Numbered from the stretch's first letter, positions 1 through 8,452 are shown. The stretch: 64,000 nt of DNA from Haemophilus parainfluenzae (GCF_014931395.1 NZ_CP063120.1:124001-188000); one strand, 5' to 3'. The notes: generated by a model not told the origin, from the sequence alone. Made by a program: numbers and translations.

Positions 1-135
1 TTCCATTACGCGTGGGCTCGCATAGTTTTCAGATGCGATAAGCTCGATATGCTCTTCTTGACGACGATTTTCGCCCTGAATGGCTTGCCATAGAACCGGA
101 TCGTAATCAGCGATGTTCATACTTTTTTTAAACAT
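1..135 (-). CDS. glyA: Serine hydroxymethyltransferase, N-terminal part (runs off the window)
   Basis: Only the first 45 codons are inside the window. The visible protein begins [16 protein letters not shown] and continues through [20 protein letters not shown], the conserved N-terminus of serine hydroxymethyltransferase. This cytoplasmic PLP enzyme interconverts serine plus tetrahydrofolate with glycine plus methylene-tetrahydrofolate and feeds one-carbon units to purine synthesis. The ATG at 133-135 is chosen because it includes the MFKKS segment; an internal ATG (118-120) is a weaker alternative. It lies downstream of purH-purD on the same strand, which suits a shared purine/one-carbon role. 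The family call is secure; nothing can be said of the rest of the gene. Confidence 0.93.
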   Translation of the reverse strand, partial: MFKKSMNIADYDPVLWQAIQGENRRQEEHIELIASENYASPRVME

Positions 136-150
136 TGTGTTTTCCTCGTT

Positions 151-192
151 GTTTGCATTATTTGTGTATAGTTTACCTGTTTCCAAGTAAAA
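151..192 (-). promoter_or_regulatory. Possible glyA promoter with a PurR-like half-site
   Basis: Read on the minus strand, TTTTAC (187-192) and TATACA (165-170) are 16 bp apart and form a plausible sigma-70 promoter 30 bp upstream of the glyA start. A GCAAAC half-site (part of 151-158) follows the -10 and resembles one arm of the PurR operator, while the other arm is poorly matched. PurR control of glyA is known in enteric bacteria; here it is only suggested. Confidence 0.3.
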
Positions 193-250
193 ACTTAATC
201 AAAAATTTCGATCATATTTTTCATTATTACAATGAAAAACATTCATTTAT

Positions 251-820
251 CTAAATCGAGCCTTTTTCTTTCACTAATTTCTCAATTAGTTTAACTTCTT
301 TTGTTTTCTCGCCAGCACCCAGTTTATGGCATTGGCTGGTTTCTTTCGTATAGGTATTAAAATTAGTCATCCTTGTTGGGCTTTTCAGTTTAATCTTCAT
401 CTCCAAATGATTACCGCAGTTATTACAAGGTGAAACAAATTCCTTATCATATTCTTTAAATTCTGGAGATTGTTCAATAATTTTCGCAACTTCTGGTGAA
501 TGCGCTGTTTTAAATAGACGATCGGTAAAGTCATAACTTAACTTGCCATCACTTGCCTTCCATTTGGCTTTAGCTTGCAATAAATAACGCATCCAGCCTT
601 CTTTTGTATCAATCTGTGAAATACCACGTAGAAGCACAGTTTGATCTGCGTGATAGGTGACATAATCAAAATGCTCAACAGGTAAAGGGGATTTAGCTGC
701 AGGTTTTACATGGCAAATCCAATCGCCGACTAAGGCTTTTTCCTGTTCCGTTTGTTGATGTGCCGTTGCACATCCCGATAACAATACTGCGATAAAACTA
801 CTTAATACTAATTTTCTCAT
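251..820 (-). CDS. Small lipoprotein, paralogue of its upstream neighbour
   Basis: A 189-residue predicted lipoprotein. It has a short hydrophobic signal and a lipobox, LLSGC, so the mature protein should start at the cysteine near residue 17. I do not recognise a named domain. It is clearly paralogous to the next gene upstream (903-1448): both share GxWICH near the mature N-terminus, LRGIS, a W-x-F-DF(T/I)DR segment, a conserved AHSxxVAK motif, SGNH or CGNH, and a late cysteine in the C-terminal third. Two adjacent ATGs exist (821-823 and 818-820). I prefer the second because it places GGAG 7 nt upstream and matches the paralogue's MRKL start. Function unknown; probably periplasm-facing. Confidence 0.8.
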   Translation of the reverse strand: MRKLVLSSFIAVLLSGCATAHQQTEQEKALVGDWICHVKPAAKSPLPVEHFDYVTYHADQTVLLRGISQIDTKEGWMRYLLQAKAKWKASDGKLSYDFTDRLFKTAHSPEVAKIIEQSPEFKEYDKEFVSPCNNCGNHLEMKIKLKSPTRMTNFNTYTKETSQCHKLGAGEKTKEVKLIEKLVKEKGSI

Positions 821-863
821 CATAATTCTCCTTTTATTAATCAGATCCCCGCATCTAAAAATA

Positions 864-872
864 AAGTGCGGT
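864..872 (+). repeat. DNA-uptake signal sequence (first of about 44 copies)
   Basis: AAGTGCGGT is the core uptake signal recognised during natural transformation in the Haemophilus branch of Pasteurellaceae. Forward copies start at 864, 7815, 8262, 14559, 18459, 20257, 21682, 22363, 25568, 29013, 35636, 38211, 45161, 48761, 49579, 51600, 54798 and 62326. Reverse copies (ACCGCACTT) start at 2015, 2974, 5202, 6922, 11611, 13499, 15291, 15709, 16385, 17003, 20288, 21713, 23342, 27481, 35168, 38112, 38964, 41220, 42615, 42929, 45145, 47889, 49610, 51630, 53936 and 54829. The list was made by eye and may miss a few. Many copies are inside genes; others are paired as terminators. Confidence 0.93.
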
Positions 873-902
873 TGAAATCGTATTTGTTTTTCTTAATCGA
901 CC

Positions 903-1448
903 CTATTTCTTGACAAACCACTTATCCAATAACTGAATGTCCTTGTCATTCTCTGTTACTCGTCGGCAGGTCGCATAATCCTTACCGAGAATAAGTTGAT
1001 TGCCATTTTGTTTCAGCTCAATTGGCATATCCGTATGATTACCAGATTTACTATAAAATGCAGCCAACTGTTCTTTTTCTTGTTTTTGTAAAGCTTTATT
1101 TTGCTTGATGACTTTAGCCACATTTTTACTATGAGCCGGCACCATAGCACGATCGATAAAATCGAAACTCAAGACATTATTTTGAGCCTGCCATTTCACC
1201 TTACCTTTGGTTAAATAACGAATTGTGCTCTCTCTATCTAATTCAATGCTAGAAATGCCTCGCAATAGCCCGGTTCCATCAGATTTCAAAACAAAATGAT
1301 CTAAACGATCATAAGTTTGTTTATCTTTCGTCGGGATAGTATGACAAATCCACTCGCCATCTAACGTTGAGCTTTGTGAAACATTTGAAGCCCCGGCACA
1401 ACCTGTTAATAATACTGCGACGATACTACCCAATATTAACTTTCTCAT
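903..1448 (-). CDS. Small lipoprotein, paralogue of its downstream neighbour
   Basis: A 181-residue predicted lipoprotein with signal MRKLILGSIVAVLLTGC, cleaved before Cys17. The mature part shares with the 251-820 product the GEWICH start, an LRGIS motif, a phenylalanine-rich DFIDRA segment, AHSKNVAKVIKQ and SGNH, and one cysteine in the C-terminal third (ATCRR). The two genes are separated by about 80 bp that holds an uptake signal. GGAG lies 6 nt before the ATG. They look like a local tandem duplication. I do not recognise the family. Placement between purine genes does not by itself imply a purine role. Confidence 0.82.
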   Translation of the reverse strand: MRKLILGSIVAVLLTGCAGASNVSQSSTLDGEWICHTIPTKDKQTYDRLDHFVLKSDGTGLLRGISSIELDRESTIRYLTKGKVKWQAQNNVLSFDFIDRAMVPAHSKNVAKVIKQNKALQKQEKEQLAAFYSKSGNHTDMPIELKQNGNQLILGKDYATCRRVTENDKDIQLLDKWFVKK

Positions 1449-1511
1449 AAGATACTCCTTTTATTGACTGTAGGGATAACATTCATCACTACAAAGTAGG
1501 GAAAATTTTGT

Positions 1512-2735
1512 TTAATCTGGAATACGCAAAAGGCGGCAGTTGCATAAATCATCACTTTCAAATTCTGATATTTCGCCTGCAACCTTATTTGGAATCGGGA
1601 ATAAACGCACAGTTAGCGGTTTATTTAAGCGAAATGCCATCGTCCCCGTATCACGCATAATCGCCGCAATGCTTTCAGCCTTAGCATTTCCCGCCACAGG
1701 AACCGTATCTAAACCGATACCACATACAGCGCTATACGTCAGTAAAACACGAATATCAAAATAGTGTTTTTGTGTTCCTTCGGCTAAACCTAAATCTTCC
1801 GTCACCGCCAACATTAATCCGGAAAACCCAACCAATGGCACATGTTGGATTGATTTAAACACTTTTGTCAGTAAGGCAGAAACCTCTACAGAACCAGCCG
1901 CACCAAAATAAGGTAATCCCATTAATTCATAGATTTTTGTCATAGATGAACAATTTTTCGATGGTGCCGCCGAACTATCAATCCCTGCAAATTCAAATTC
2001 GCCCGATAATTTGACCGCACTTAGCATCTCTAACACTTGATCTACATGATATTGCAGCGCTTGCGACATTGCTCGATAACAATCCGCATAAAATTGATTA
2101 TGAGACGATTTTGGTACAGATTTTAATACTTCGACTAATAAATCAGGTGTTTCTAACCCAATGACAAAACTATTTGGTAAATGACTTAGATGATAACCGG
2201 CAGGGAAATAAGGAATAAATGGCTTGCAATTAAAATTCACCGTAAAGTTAAAATTACCTTCGCCACGTGGTGTGATATTTGCAATTCGTTGTACCGCATA
2301 AACAGATTGTTCGATAAGTTCATTATCTAACACGCCATTCTCATCTAATGGCACATTGACACAAGCATTACACAAGTCACCATAAGCTGCGATTAACTCT
2401 GGCAATAACGTAATTTCCTCTTTATTTCTCGCCGCACCTATTGCAAATCGAAGACGAATTCCACTTTCATTAAATTTATTCAATAACTCCGTTAAATACT
2501 GCAAATCTGCTTTTGCTGTCTGCAAATTAGTTAAATCCAAATATTCCCCAAAGGGATTGGTAATCACTCGAATCGATTGCAAGGTATAACCTGCTTTCTG
2601 TACAGCAGGTAATAACAAATCCACATCACGTTTCACCGAATAAAGGGCGTCTTCCCATTGCGTTTTATCTTTATGTAAAGTCAGAAAAAAACTGATTGTG
2701 CGAAGACGACATAATTCTTTATTTTTATAATCCAT
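1512..2735 (-). CDS. DUF711 / UPF0210 family protein
   Basis: A 407-residue protein of the DUF711 family, which belongs to a fold class related to glycyl-radical (PFL-like) proteins; no reaction is established to my knowledge. Family hallmarks are visible: an N-terminal VRTIS-like strand (LRTISFFL), the GAxGSVEVSALL segment, FSGLMLAVTED, the strongly conserved GLDTVPVAG, and the C-terminal LNKPLTVRLFPIPNKVAGE motif. I choose the ATG at 2733-2735 (MDYKNKEL) because AAGGGA precedes it by 4 nt; an ATG 15 nt further upstream has no recognisable binding site. It starts 24 bp after the purD stop, so it is probably co-transcribed with purH-purD. Cytoplasmic: no signal or membrane segment is seen. 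Confidence 0.82.
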   Translation of the reverse strand: MDYKNKELCRLRTISFFLTLHKDKTQWEDALYSVKRDVDLLLPAVQKAGYTLQSIRVITNPFGEYLDLTNLQTAKADLQYLTELLNKFNESGIRLRFAIGAARNKEEITLLPELIAAYGDLCNACVNVPLDENGVLDNELIEQSVYAVQRIANITPRGEGNFNFTVNFNCKPFIPYFPAGYHLSHLPNSFVIGLETPDLLVEVLKSVPKSSHNQFYADCYRAMSQALQYHVDQVLEMLSAVKLSGEFEFAGIDSSAAPSKNCSSMTKIYELMGLPYFGAAGSVEVSALLTKVFKSIQHVPLVGFSGLMLAVTEDLGLAEGTQKHYFDIRVLLTYSAVCGIGLDTVPVAGNAKAESIAAIMRDTGTMAFRLNKPLTVRLFPIPNKVAGEISEFESDDLCNCRLLRIPD

Positions 2736-2759
2736 TCGATCCCTTAACATTAAATGTCG

Positions 2760-4049
2760 TTATTTTTGCTGCTCACGTTCAACAGCACGATAGCCAATAT
2801 CTCGACGATAAAAACGTCCAGACCATTGAATTTGCTCAGCGAGTTTTAAAGCTTTTTGTTGCGCTTCAAATACACTTTCGCCTAACGCAGTCACACAAAG
2901 CACGCGACCGCCGTTCGTGACTAACTTGCCTTCTTGTTCTGCGACGCCCGCTAAGAAAACTTTCTCATTTTCGACCGCACTTTGTGGCAAACCGGTGATT
3001 TCATCGCCCCTGCGATAATCACCTGGATAGCCTTCAGCAGCCAAAACAATACCCAAAGAAGATTTTGGATTCCATTGGGATTTCACTTCGTCCAATTTAC
3101 CATCGCAAGCTTTAAGACAAAATCCTACCAGATCTGATTCAAGACGTAGCATGATCGGCTGGGTTTCTGGATCGCCAAAACGACAGTTAAATTCGATCAC
3201 TTTCGGCTGACCATTCGGCATAATCATTAATCCTGCATATAGGAAGCCAGTATAAACATTGCCTTCCGCAGCCATACCATTGACCGTTGGATAAATCACT
3301 TCACGCATAATGCGATCATGAATTTCTGGTGTCACCACTGGTGCAGGTGAATACGCCCCCATACCGCCGGTATTCAAACCAGTGTCGTTTTCTCCCACGC
3401 GTTTATGGTCTTGACTAGTTGCCATAGGTTCGACGTTTTTACCATCTACCATGACGATAAAGCTGGCTTCTTCACCATCTAGAAACTCTTCAATCACCAC
3501 TCGGCTACCCGCTTCACCAAAGGCATTGCCAGAAAGCATATCACGCACAGCTTCTTCCGCTTCTTGCAATGTCATTGCAACGATTACGCCTTTGCCCGCT
3601 GCCAAACCATCTGCTTTTACGACAATTGGCGCACCTTTTTCGCGCAAGTATGCCAATGCAAGTTCTACTTCAGTGAAGTTTTGATATTCTGCCGTTGGAA
3701 TTTTGTGACGAGCGAGGAAATCTTTAGTGAATGCCTTTGAGCCTTCCAATTGCGCAGCTGCTTTAGTTGGCCCAAAAATTTTCAATCCAGCTTCACGAAA
3801 TGCATCAACCACACCAATTACTAACGGTGCTTCAGGGCCAACAATGGTTAATCCAACTTGCTTATCTTGAGCAAATTTCACTAATGCGGGGATATCTGTT
3901 GCAGAAATATTCACGTTTTCTACTTTGTGTTCCAATGCGGTACCTGCGTTACCCGGTGCGACAAAAACTTTATCTGCTAATGGAGATTGTGCTGCTTTCC
4001 AAGCCAAGGCGTGTTCACGACCGCCATTTCCAATGATGAGGATGTTCAT
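2760..4049 (-). CDS. purD: Phosphoribosylamine--glycine ligase (GARS)
   Basis: A 429-residue ATP-grasp enzyme that joins phosphoribosylamine and glycine to make GAR, the second step of de novo purine synthesis. It opens with the nucleotide-binding MNILIIGNGGREHALAW, followed by IVGPEAPLVIGVVDAF, the ATP-grasp core VVKADGLAAGKGV, GEEASFIVMVDG, the signature GMGAYSPAPV, and VIEFNCRFGDPETQ with metal-binding Glu and Asn. Length is normal for bacterial PurD. It follows purH on the same strand across a 192-bp gap that contains a nested palindromic repeat (4078-4195). Expression is probably set by the PurR site in front of purH. A good ribosome-binding site (AAGGAGC) precedes the ATG. Confidence 0.97.
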   Translation of the reverse strand: MNILIIGNGGREHALAWKAAQSPLADKVFVAPGNAGTALEHKVENVNISATDIPALVKFAQDKQVGLTIVGPEAPLVIGVVDAFREAGLKIFGPTKAAAQLEGSKAFTKDFLARHKIPTAEYQNFTEVELALAYLREKGAPIVVKADGLAAGKGVIVAMTLQEAEEAVRDMLSGNAFGEAGSRVVIEEFLDGEEASFIVMVDGKNVEPMATSQDHKRVGENDTGLNTGGMGAYSPAPVVTPEIHDRIMREVIYPTVNGMAAEGNVYTGFLYAGLMIMPNGQPKVIEFNCRFGDPETQPIMLRLESDLVGFCLKACDGKLDEVKSQWNPKSSLGIVLAAEGYPGDYRRGDEITGLPQSAVENEKVFLAGVAEQEGKLVTNGGRVLCVTALGESVFEAQQKALKLAEQIQWSGRFYRRDIGYRAVEREQQK

Positions 4050-4077
4050 AATGCTCCTTGTATCTTTTTGAATTTAA

Positions 4078-4195
4078 CCCCCTCTTTAGCAAAGAGGGGT
4101 AGGGGAGATTTGGCAGAAGTTATTTCAACCTCATAGTATATTTAGCATCGTTTAAATCTCCCCCCAGCCCCCTCTTTACGAAAGAGGGGGGAGGA
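4078..4195. repeat. Nested palindromic repeat between purD and purH
   Basis: Two GC-rich hairpins face each other. The left is CCCCCTCTTT-AGC-AAAGAGGGG (4078-4099); the right is CCCCCTCTTT-ACG-AAAGAGGGGG (4168-4190). The inner arms AAAGAGGGG-TAGGGGAGATTT (4091-4111) and AAATCTCCCCCCAGCCCCCTCTTT (4154-4177) are reverse complements with a few differences, so the whole element is a near-palindrome around a 42-bp centre. It has no coding capacity and its composition is unlike the surrounding AT-rich DNA. It resembles a small dispersed palindromic element. In the transcript it would form strong stems between purH and purD. Confidence 0.75.
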
Positions 4196-4241
4196 ATAAG
4201 TAAAAAAGTAATTCGCTTATTGAGCGAAGTTACGATATAAA

Positions 4242-5840
4242 TTAATGTCTAAAATGACGCATTCCAGTTAATACCATCACCATATTATGTTCATCTGCTG
4301 CATCGATGACTTCTTGATCGCGCATTGAACCACCTGGATGGATAACACATTGAATTCCCACTTTCGCTGCTGCATCAATACCGTCACGGAATGGGAAGAA
4401 TGCATCAGAAGCCATCACACAACCAGCTACGGTTAAACCTTCATCCTGAGCCTTAATACCCGCAATCTTCGCAGAATATACACGGCTCATTTGGCCTGCA
4501 CCAATGCCGATAGTTTGATTGTCTTTGGCGTAAACAATGGCATTCGATTTCACAAATTTCGCCACTTTCCAGCAGAACAATAAGTCTTTTAGTTCTTGTT
4601 CAGTTGGCTGACGTTTACTTACCACTTTTAAGTCATCCACGCCAACCATGCCTAAATCCGCATCTTGTACTAATAAACCGCCGTTCACGCGTTTGAAATC
4701 TAAACGTTCAGAACGTGATGTCCATTCACCACATTCAAGTAAACGAACATTTTTCTTACGTTTCACGACTTCTTGCGCTTCAGCTGATACTTTCGGTGCA
4801 ATAATCACTTCAACGAATTGGCGCTCCACGATTTCATTCGCAGTTTTTTCGTCTAATTCACGGTTGAAAGCAATAATGCCGCCAAATGCAGAAGTTGGAT
4901 CGGTTTGGTAAGCACGGTTATAAGCTTCTAAAATATCTTTACCTAAAGCCACACCGCATGGATTGGCATGTTTAACGATCACGCAAGCCGGCTCATCAAA
5001 TTCTTTCACGCATTCAAGTGCCGCATCGGTATCTGCAATATTATTGTAAGACAAAGCTTTGCCTTGTAATTGATGAGCGGTGGCTACGCTTGCTTCTTTC
5101 ACATTTAAATCAACGTAGAAAGCCGCATTTTGATGGGAATTCTCGCCGTAACGCATGGTTTGTTTACGCACGAAGTTAAGATTTAAAGTACGTGGGAATT
5201 GACCGCACTTCGCATTCGCGTCTTCTTCCTCTGCTACATGATACGGTTTCACCATTTGTCCAAAATAGTTGGCAATCATAGAATCATATTGAGCGGTATG
5301 TTCAAATGCTTTAATCGCAAGGTCAAAACGAGTTTCAAGTGTTAGGCTGTTGTGGTGTTTATCCATTTCAGCAAGAATGTTGTTAAAATCATGATTATTC
5401 ACCACGATCGCCACATCTTTATGGTTTTTCGCGGCAGAACGTACCATTGTTGGGCCACCGATATCGATATTTTCTACCGCATCAGCCAAAGTGCAATCCG
5501 GTTTAGCCACGGTGGCGGCAAATGGATATAAATTCACGACGACCATATCAATGCCTTCAATGCCATGTTGCTGCATGATAGCGTCATCTGTACCGCGACG
5601 ACCAAGAATACCGCCATGTACTTTTGGATGTAAGGTTTTCACACGACCGTCCATCATTTCTGGGAATCCCGTATAATCAGACACTTCTGTCACCGGTAAA
5701 CCATGTTGCTCCAATAATTTTGCGGTACCGCCTGTGGAAAGTAGTTTTACACCACGCTGTACTAAGCCTTGAGCAAATTCTACGATACCGGTTTTATCAG
5801 AAACACTCAGTAAAGCCTGACGAATTGGACGATCTGTCAT
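4242..5840 (-). CDS. purH: Bifunctional AICAR transformylase / IMP cyclohydrolase
   Basis: A 532-residue enzyme for the last two steps of purine synthesis: formylation of AICAR and ring closure to IMP. The N-terminal IMP-cyclohydrolase (MGS-like) domain shows [25 protein letters not shown] and [15 protein letters not shown]. The transformylase part shows [13 protein letters not shown], the conserved [10 protein letters not shown] containing the catalytic Lys-His, [10 protein letters not shown] and the C-terminal [17 protein letters not shown]. Length is normal. It heads the run purH-purD, and a near-perfect PurR operator sits 50 bp upstream, overlapping a TATAAT box, so repression by PurR with hypoxanthine or guanine is expected. 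Cytoplasmic. Confidence 0.97.
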   Translation of the reverse strand: MTDRPIRQALLSVSDKTGIVEFAQGLVQRGVKLLSTGGTAKLLEQHGLPVTEVSDYTGFPEMMDGRVKTLHPKVHGGILGRRGTDDAIMQQHGIEGIDMVVVNLYPFAATVAKPDCTLADAVENIDIGGPTMVRSAAKNHKDVAIVVNNHDFNNILAEMDKHHNSLTLETRFDLAIKAFEHTAQYDSMIANYFGQMVKPYHVAEEEDANAKCGQFPRTLNLNFVRKQTMRYGENSHQNAAFYVDLNVKEASVATAHQLQGKALSYNNIADTDAALECVKEFDEPACVIVKHANPCGVALGKDILEAYNRAYQTDPTSAFGGIIAFNRELDEKTANEIVERQFVEVIIAPKVSAEAQEVVKRKKNVRLLECGEWTSRSERLDFKRVNGGLLVQDADLGMVGVDDLKVVSKRQPTEQELKDLLFCWKVAKFVKSNAIVYAKDNQTIGIGAGQMSRVYSAKIAGIKAQDEGLTVAGCVMASDAFFPFRDGIDAAAKVGIQCVIHPGGSMRDQEVIDAADEHNMVMVLTGMRHFRH

Positions 5841-5882
5841 TACATTTTCCTTTCATTAAATGGTTAAAAATAAGTGGGTGGA

Positions 5883-5904
5883 ATTATAGCGCAAACGTTT
5901 GCGT
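5883..5904 (-). promoter_or_regulatory. purH promoter -10 and PurR operator
   Basis: Positions 5889-5904 read GCGCAAACGTTTGCGT, 15 of 16 bases of the PurR consensus ACGCAAACGTTTGCGT. On the minus strand the operator abuts a perfect -10, TATAAT (5883-5888), and fills the spacer; the -35 is weak. A repressor bound here would block polymerase directly. The purH ATG is about 43 bp downstream of the -10. PurR control of purHD is well known in enteric bacteria. The repressor gene itself is not in this window. Confidence 0.9.
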
Positions 5905-5969
5905 TTATGTAGAAAAAATTTTCCTGGTAAGCGCACTTCAAGGTTCGACTGCTTATTATTTAGGAGGTT

Positions 5970-6000
5970 TAAAAAATAAAAAAGCCCGCAAAATGCGGGC
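5970..6000 (-). terminator. Terminator after the DoxX gene
   Basis: The stem GCCCGC-AAAAT-GCGGGC (5984-6000) is followed on the minus strand by a run of T with few interruptions (complement of the A-rich 5970-5983). It lies just past the DoxX stop and upstream of the purH promoter, so it isolates the pur transcript. Confidence 0.85.
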
Positions 6001-6024
6001 AACCTAACAGTGTGAATAATGTGA

Positions 6025-6423
6025 TTAGCGTTTGCGGTTATCTAAAGAAAATGCACCGGCACCCGCAAACACAAAATAGAAGAACACGAGAGAGTAAAGT
6101 AAAGCAAGTTCACCACCGTTCGCGATTGGGAAGAATAAATTCCCTTTACCTGCAACGTGCATAAAGAAATACGCATAAGCCATTTGACCTGAAAGGATAA
6201 ATGCCGCTGGGCGAACAAATAAACCTAAAATTAATAGGATTGAACCAACAATCTCGATTACCCCACCGACGATCATCAGTGGATCGCCCACTGCGCCGTT
6301 ACCGCCCGTCATCGAAATTGGGAATTCCCAGAATTTCGCTGTGCCGTGTAAGATAAACATATACGCGGCAACGATACGTAATAAAGCTAAAACATACGGA
6401 GAGTATTTTTCTAAGTTTTTCAT
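6025..6423 (-). CDS. DoxX family inner-membrane protein
   Basis: A 132-residue integral membrane protein of the DoxX family. Four hydrophobic segments are visible: around residues 10-30 (ALLRIVAAYMFILHG), 50-70 (IVGGVIEIVGSILLILGLF), 72-92 and 105-125. The family motif RxxxxxxFxxHGxxK is present near the N-terminus (ending HGTAKFWEF), as is the FILSGQMAYAYFF stretch. DoxX proteins are associated with redox-linked membrane complexes in some organisms, but no enzymatic activity can be assigned here. It lies between dsbD and purH on the minus strand with its own terminator. The substrate or partner is unknown. Confidence 0.85.
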   Translation of the reverse strand: MKNLEKYSPYVLALLRIVAAYMFILHGTAKFWEFPISMTGGNGAVGDPLMIVGGVIEIVGSILLILGLFVRPAAFILSGQMAYAYFFMHVAGKGNLFFPIANGGELALLYSLVFFYFVFAGAGAFSLDNRKR

Positions 6424-6539
6424 AAAGTTTTCCTAATAAAAATAAAAAGTGATTTGAGAACGGGGTGTATATTAATGATTAATTCAAAGCCAAACAATAC
6501 TTCAAATCGAAAAGGACTTTTTACGATTAGGAAATAATT

Positions 6540-8309
6540 TTACGCTTTACTAATTTTCTCAATCCATTGTAAAAACTCAACGGGCGGCATAAATCCGTTA
6601 ACACGACTCCCCTCAATTTCTTTTCCATCTCGGTTAAAGAACAAAATAGTCGGTAAACCTAACACTTTATATTTTGTCATTAAAGCACGGTTTTCTTCGG
6701 AGTTTTTTGTCATATCAATCTGAAGGAGCAGCATATCACCAAAGGCTTTTTGTACACTTTGATCACTAAATGTTTCTTTTTCAAACTCTTTACAAGCCAC
6801 ACACCAATCCGCATAAAGATCGAGCATCACAAGCGGTTTGTTATTTTCCGCCAGAACTTGTTGCAATTCAGCTTCGCTTTTCACTTTCTTAAATTCAACA
6901 TGAGAAACCGATTTATTTTCGACCGCACTTGTTGCTTGGCTTTCGCCCCACACCCAAGTTTGAAGCGGTTTCACACTAATCATAGCTGCCACTAAAAAGA
7001 GAATTCGGAATACCCAACCTGTACCATTTTTTGGCATTTGGAAAGCAAACCAAATGAAAAATGCGGTACCCAACATCGCCCATAATCTTGGAGTCCATTC
7101 ATCCGGCAAAATACGAGAAATTAAGAATACAGGTAACGCGAGCATCACAAAGCCAAAGAGCTTTTTAACGGTTTCCATCCACACGCCTGATTTAGGCAGG
7201 ATTTTATTCCCAAATAACGTGATTAAAATCAGCGGTACGCCCATCCCTAATGCGAGTAGATAAAGTGTAATTGCGCCAGTGAATAAATCACCACTCTGCG
7301 CCACGTAAAGCAAGGCGCCAGAAAGCGGTGCAGATGTGCAAGGCGAAGCCACAAGACCCGCAATCATCCCCATTAAGAACACGCCACCAAAGGCACCTGC
7401 TTTTTGCTGTTGGCTAAGTAAAGAGAGTTTTGTTTGTAAGGAGCTTGGGAGCTGTAAGGTAAATACACCGAACATCGACAAGGCTAACAAGACAAAGATG
7501 ATTGATAAACCAATCATCACATAAGGATGTTGTAAAGCCACTTGGAATGGCAAACCAATTGCAGCCACAATCAAGCCTAATAAGGTGTAAGTCACCGCCA
7601 TCCCCTGCACATACACAAAGCTTAATGCGAAAGCGCGCCACATATTAGGGCGTTGATTTTGACCAATCACAATCGCTGAAAGCAGTGGTAGCATTGGCAA
7701 TACACAAGGGGTAAAGGCCAAACCTAATCCTAACAAGAAGAAACCAAATACTGCATATTTGCTGTTAAATAAACTTTCCGCTAAACGGTCTTGTTCTGCT
7801 TTGGGTTGTGCTGAAAGTGCGGTCGAGTTTTCCGATGTTTTTTCAGTATTAGCGACCTGTGCAATAGGCAAATCTGCCACTTTAATTTCTTTCACTTCAG
7901 GAGGATAACAAAAGCCCGATGTACAACCTTGGTAAGCAATTTCAACCACATCTTCGGCTTTTAATGGCGGGTGGCTTGCTTTAAAAATAGCTTGCACGGG
8001 CTTTTTGAAAATCTTCATTAAGCCAAAATAAGGATCGTTATAATCTTCAGGGGAAATAGAAAATATCGGCACATCAAATGATGAGGTTTCCTCTTGGTTG
8101 AGCTTCACGGAAATTTTCTCTTGATAGAGATAATACCCTTCTGCTATCGACCAATTGACGATCACATTTTCTTGATTCTCGCTTTTTGCAGCTGAAAATT
8201 GAAAAGCTTCATCCACTGGCAAGAAAGCCGGTTTCTTATCAAAAAGACCGGCTTGAGTGGAAAGTGCGGTAAAAATAAAAAATAAAAAAAGAAGAATTCG
8301 CTTCATCAT
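6540..8309 (-). CDS. dsbD: Thiol:disulfide interchange protein DsbD
   Basis: A 589-residue membrane reductase that carries electrons from cytoplasmic thioredoxin to periplasmic DsbC- and CcmG-type proteins. After a signal peptide (cleavage near ALSTQA), the periplasmic alpha domain has the redox pair C129 and C134 (GCTSGFCYPP). The central beta domain has eight hydrophobic segments with one cysteine in TPCVLPMLP and one in ASPCTSAPLSG. The C-terminal thioredoxin-like domain has the active site DWCVACKEFE and a cis-Pro loop, GLPTILFF. All six cysteines are present. Two adjacent ATGs could start it (8307-8309 or 8304-8306), with GGGA just upstream. It is divergent from arcA. Confidence 0.96.
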   Translation of the reverse strand: MMKRILLFLFFIFTALSTQAGLFDKKPAFLPVDEAFQFSAAKSENQENVIVNWSIAEGYYLYQEKISVKLNQEETSSFDVPIFSISPEDYNDPYFGLMKIFKKPVQAIFKASHPPLKAEDVVEIAYQGCTSGFCYPPEVKEIKVADLPIAQVANTEKTSENSTALSAQPKAEQDRLAESLFNSKYAVFGFFLLGLGLAFTPCVLPMLPLLSAIVIGQNQRPNMWRAFALSFVYVQGMAVTYTLLGLIVAAIGLPFQVALQHPYVMIGLSIIFVLLALSMFGVFTLQLPSSLQTKLSLLSQQQKAGAFGGVFLMGMIAGLVASPCTSAPLSGALLYVAQSGDLFTGAITLYLLALGMGVPLILITLFGNKILPKSGVWMETVKKLFGFVMLALPVFLISRILPDEWTPRLWAMLGTAFFIWFAFQMPKNGTGWVFRILFLVAAMISVKPLQTWVWGESQATSAVENKSVSHVEFKKVKSEAELQQVLAENNKPLVMLDLYADWCVACKEFEKETFSDQSVQKAFGDMLLLQIDMTKNSEENRALMTKYKVLGLPTILFFNRDGKEIEGSRVNGFMPPVEFLQWIEKISKA

Positions 8310-8368
8310 AAAGTCCCAACTATTGTTCCTACTAAAATTCTAGCATAGATAAGCGGAATGTTAATAAT

Positions 8369-8386
8369 TTATGACTTAGATCATAA
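8369..8386. promoter_or_regulatory. CRP/FNR-like palindrome between dsbD and arcA
   Basis: TTATGACTTAGATCATAA is an imperfect inverted repeat. It matches 8 of 10 conserved CRP positions (TGTGA-N6-TCACA) and 7 of 10 FNR positions (TTGAT-N4-ATCAA). It lies about 60 bp from the dsbD start and about 100 bp upstream of the arcA start, so it could serve either divergent gene. The assignment to one regulator is uncertain. Confidence 0.4.
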
Positions 8387-8423
8387 AATTAAATGTAATT
8401 TAAACAATGACTGCACATTTCTG

Positions 8424-8452
8424 TTGTTACAGCAATGTTACAATTATAGAAT
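8424..8452 (+). promoter_or_regulatory. Probable arcA promoter
   Basis: TTGTTA (8424-8429) and TAGAAT (8447-8452) are separated by 17 bp, a reasonable sigma-70 promoter. AAGGAG is found just before the arcA ATG, about 25 bp further on. Confidence 0.5.
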
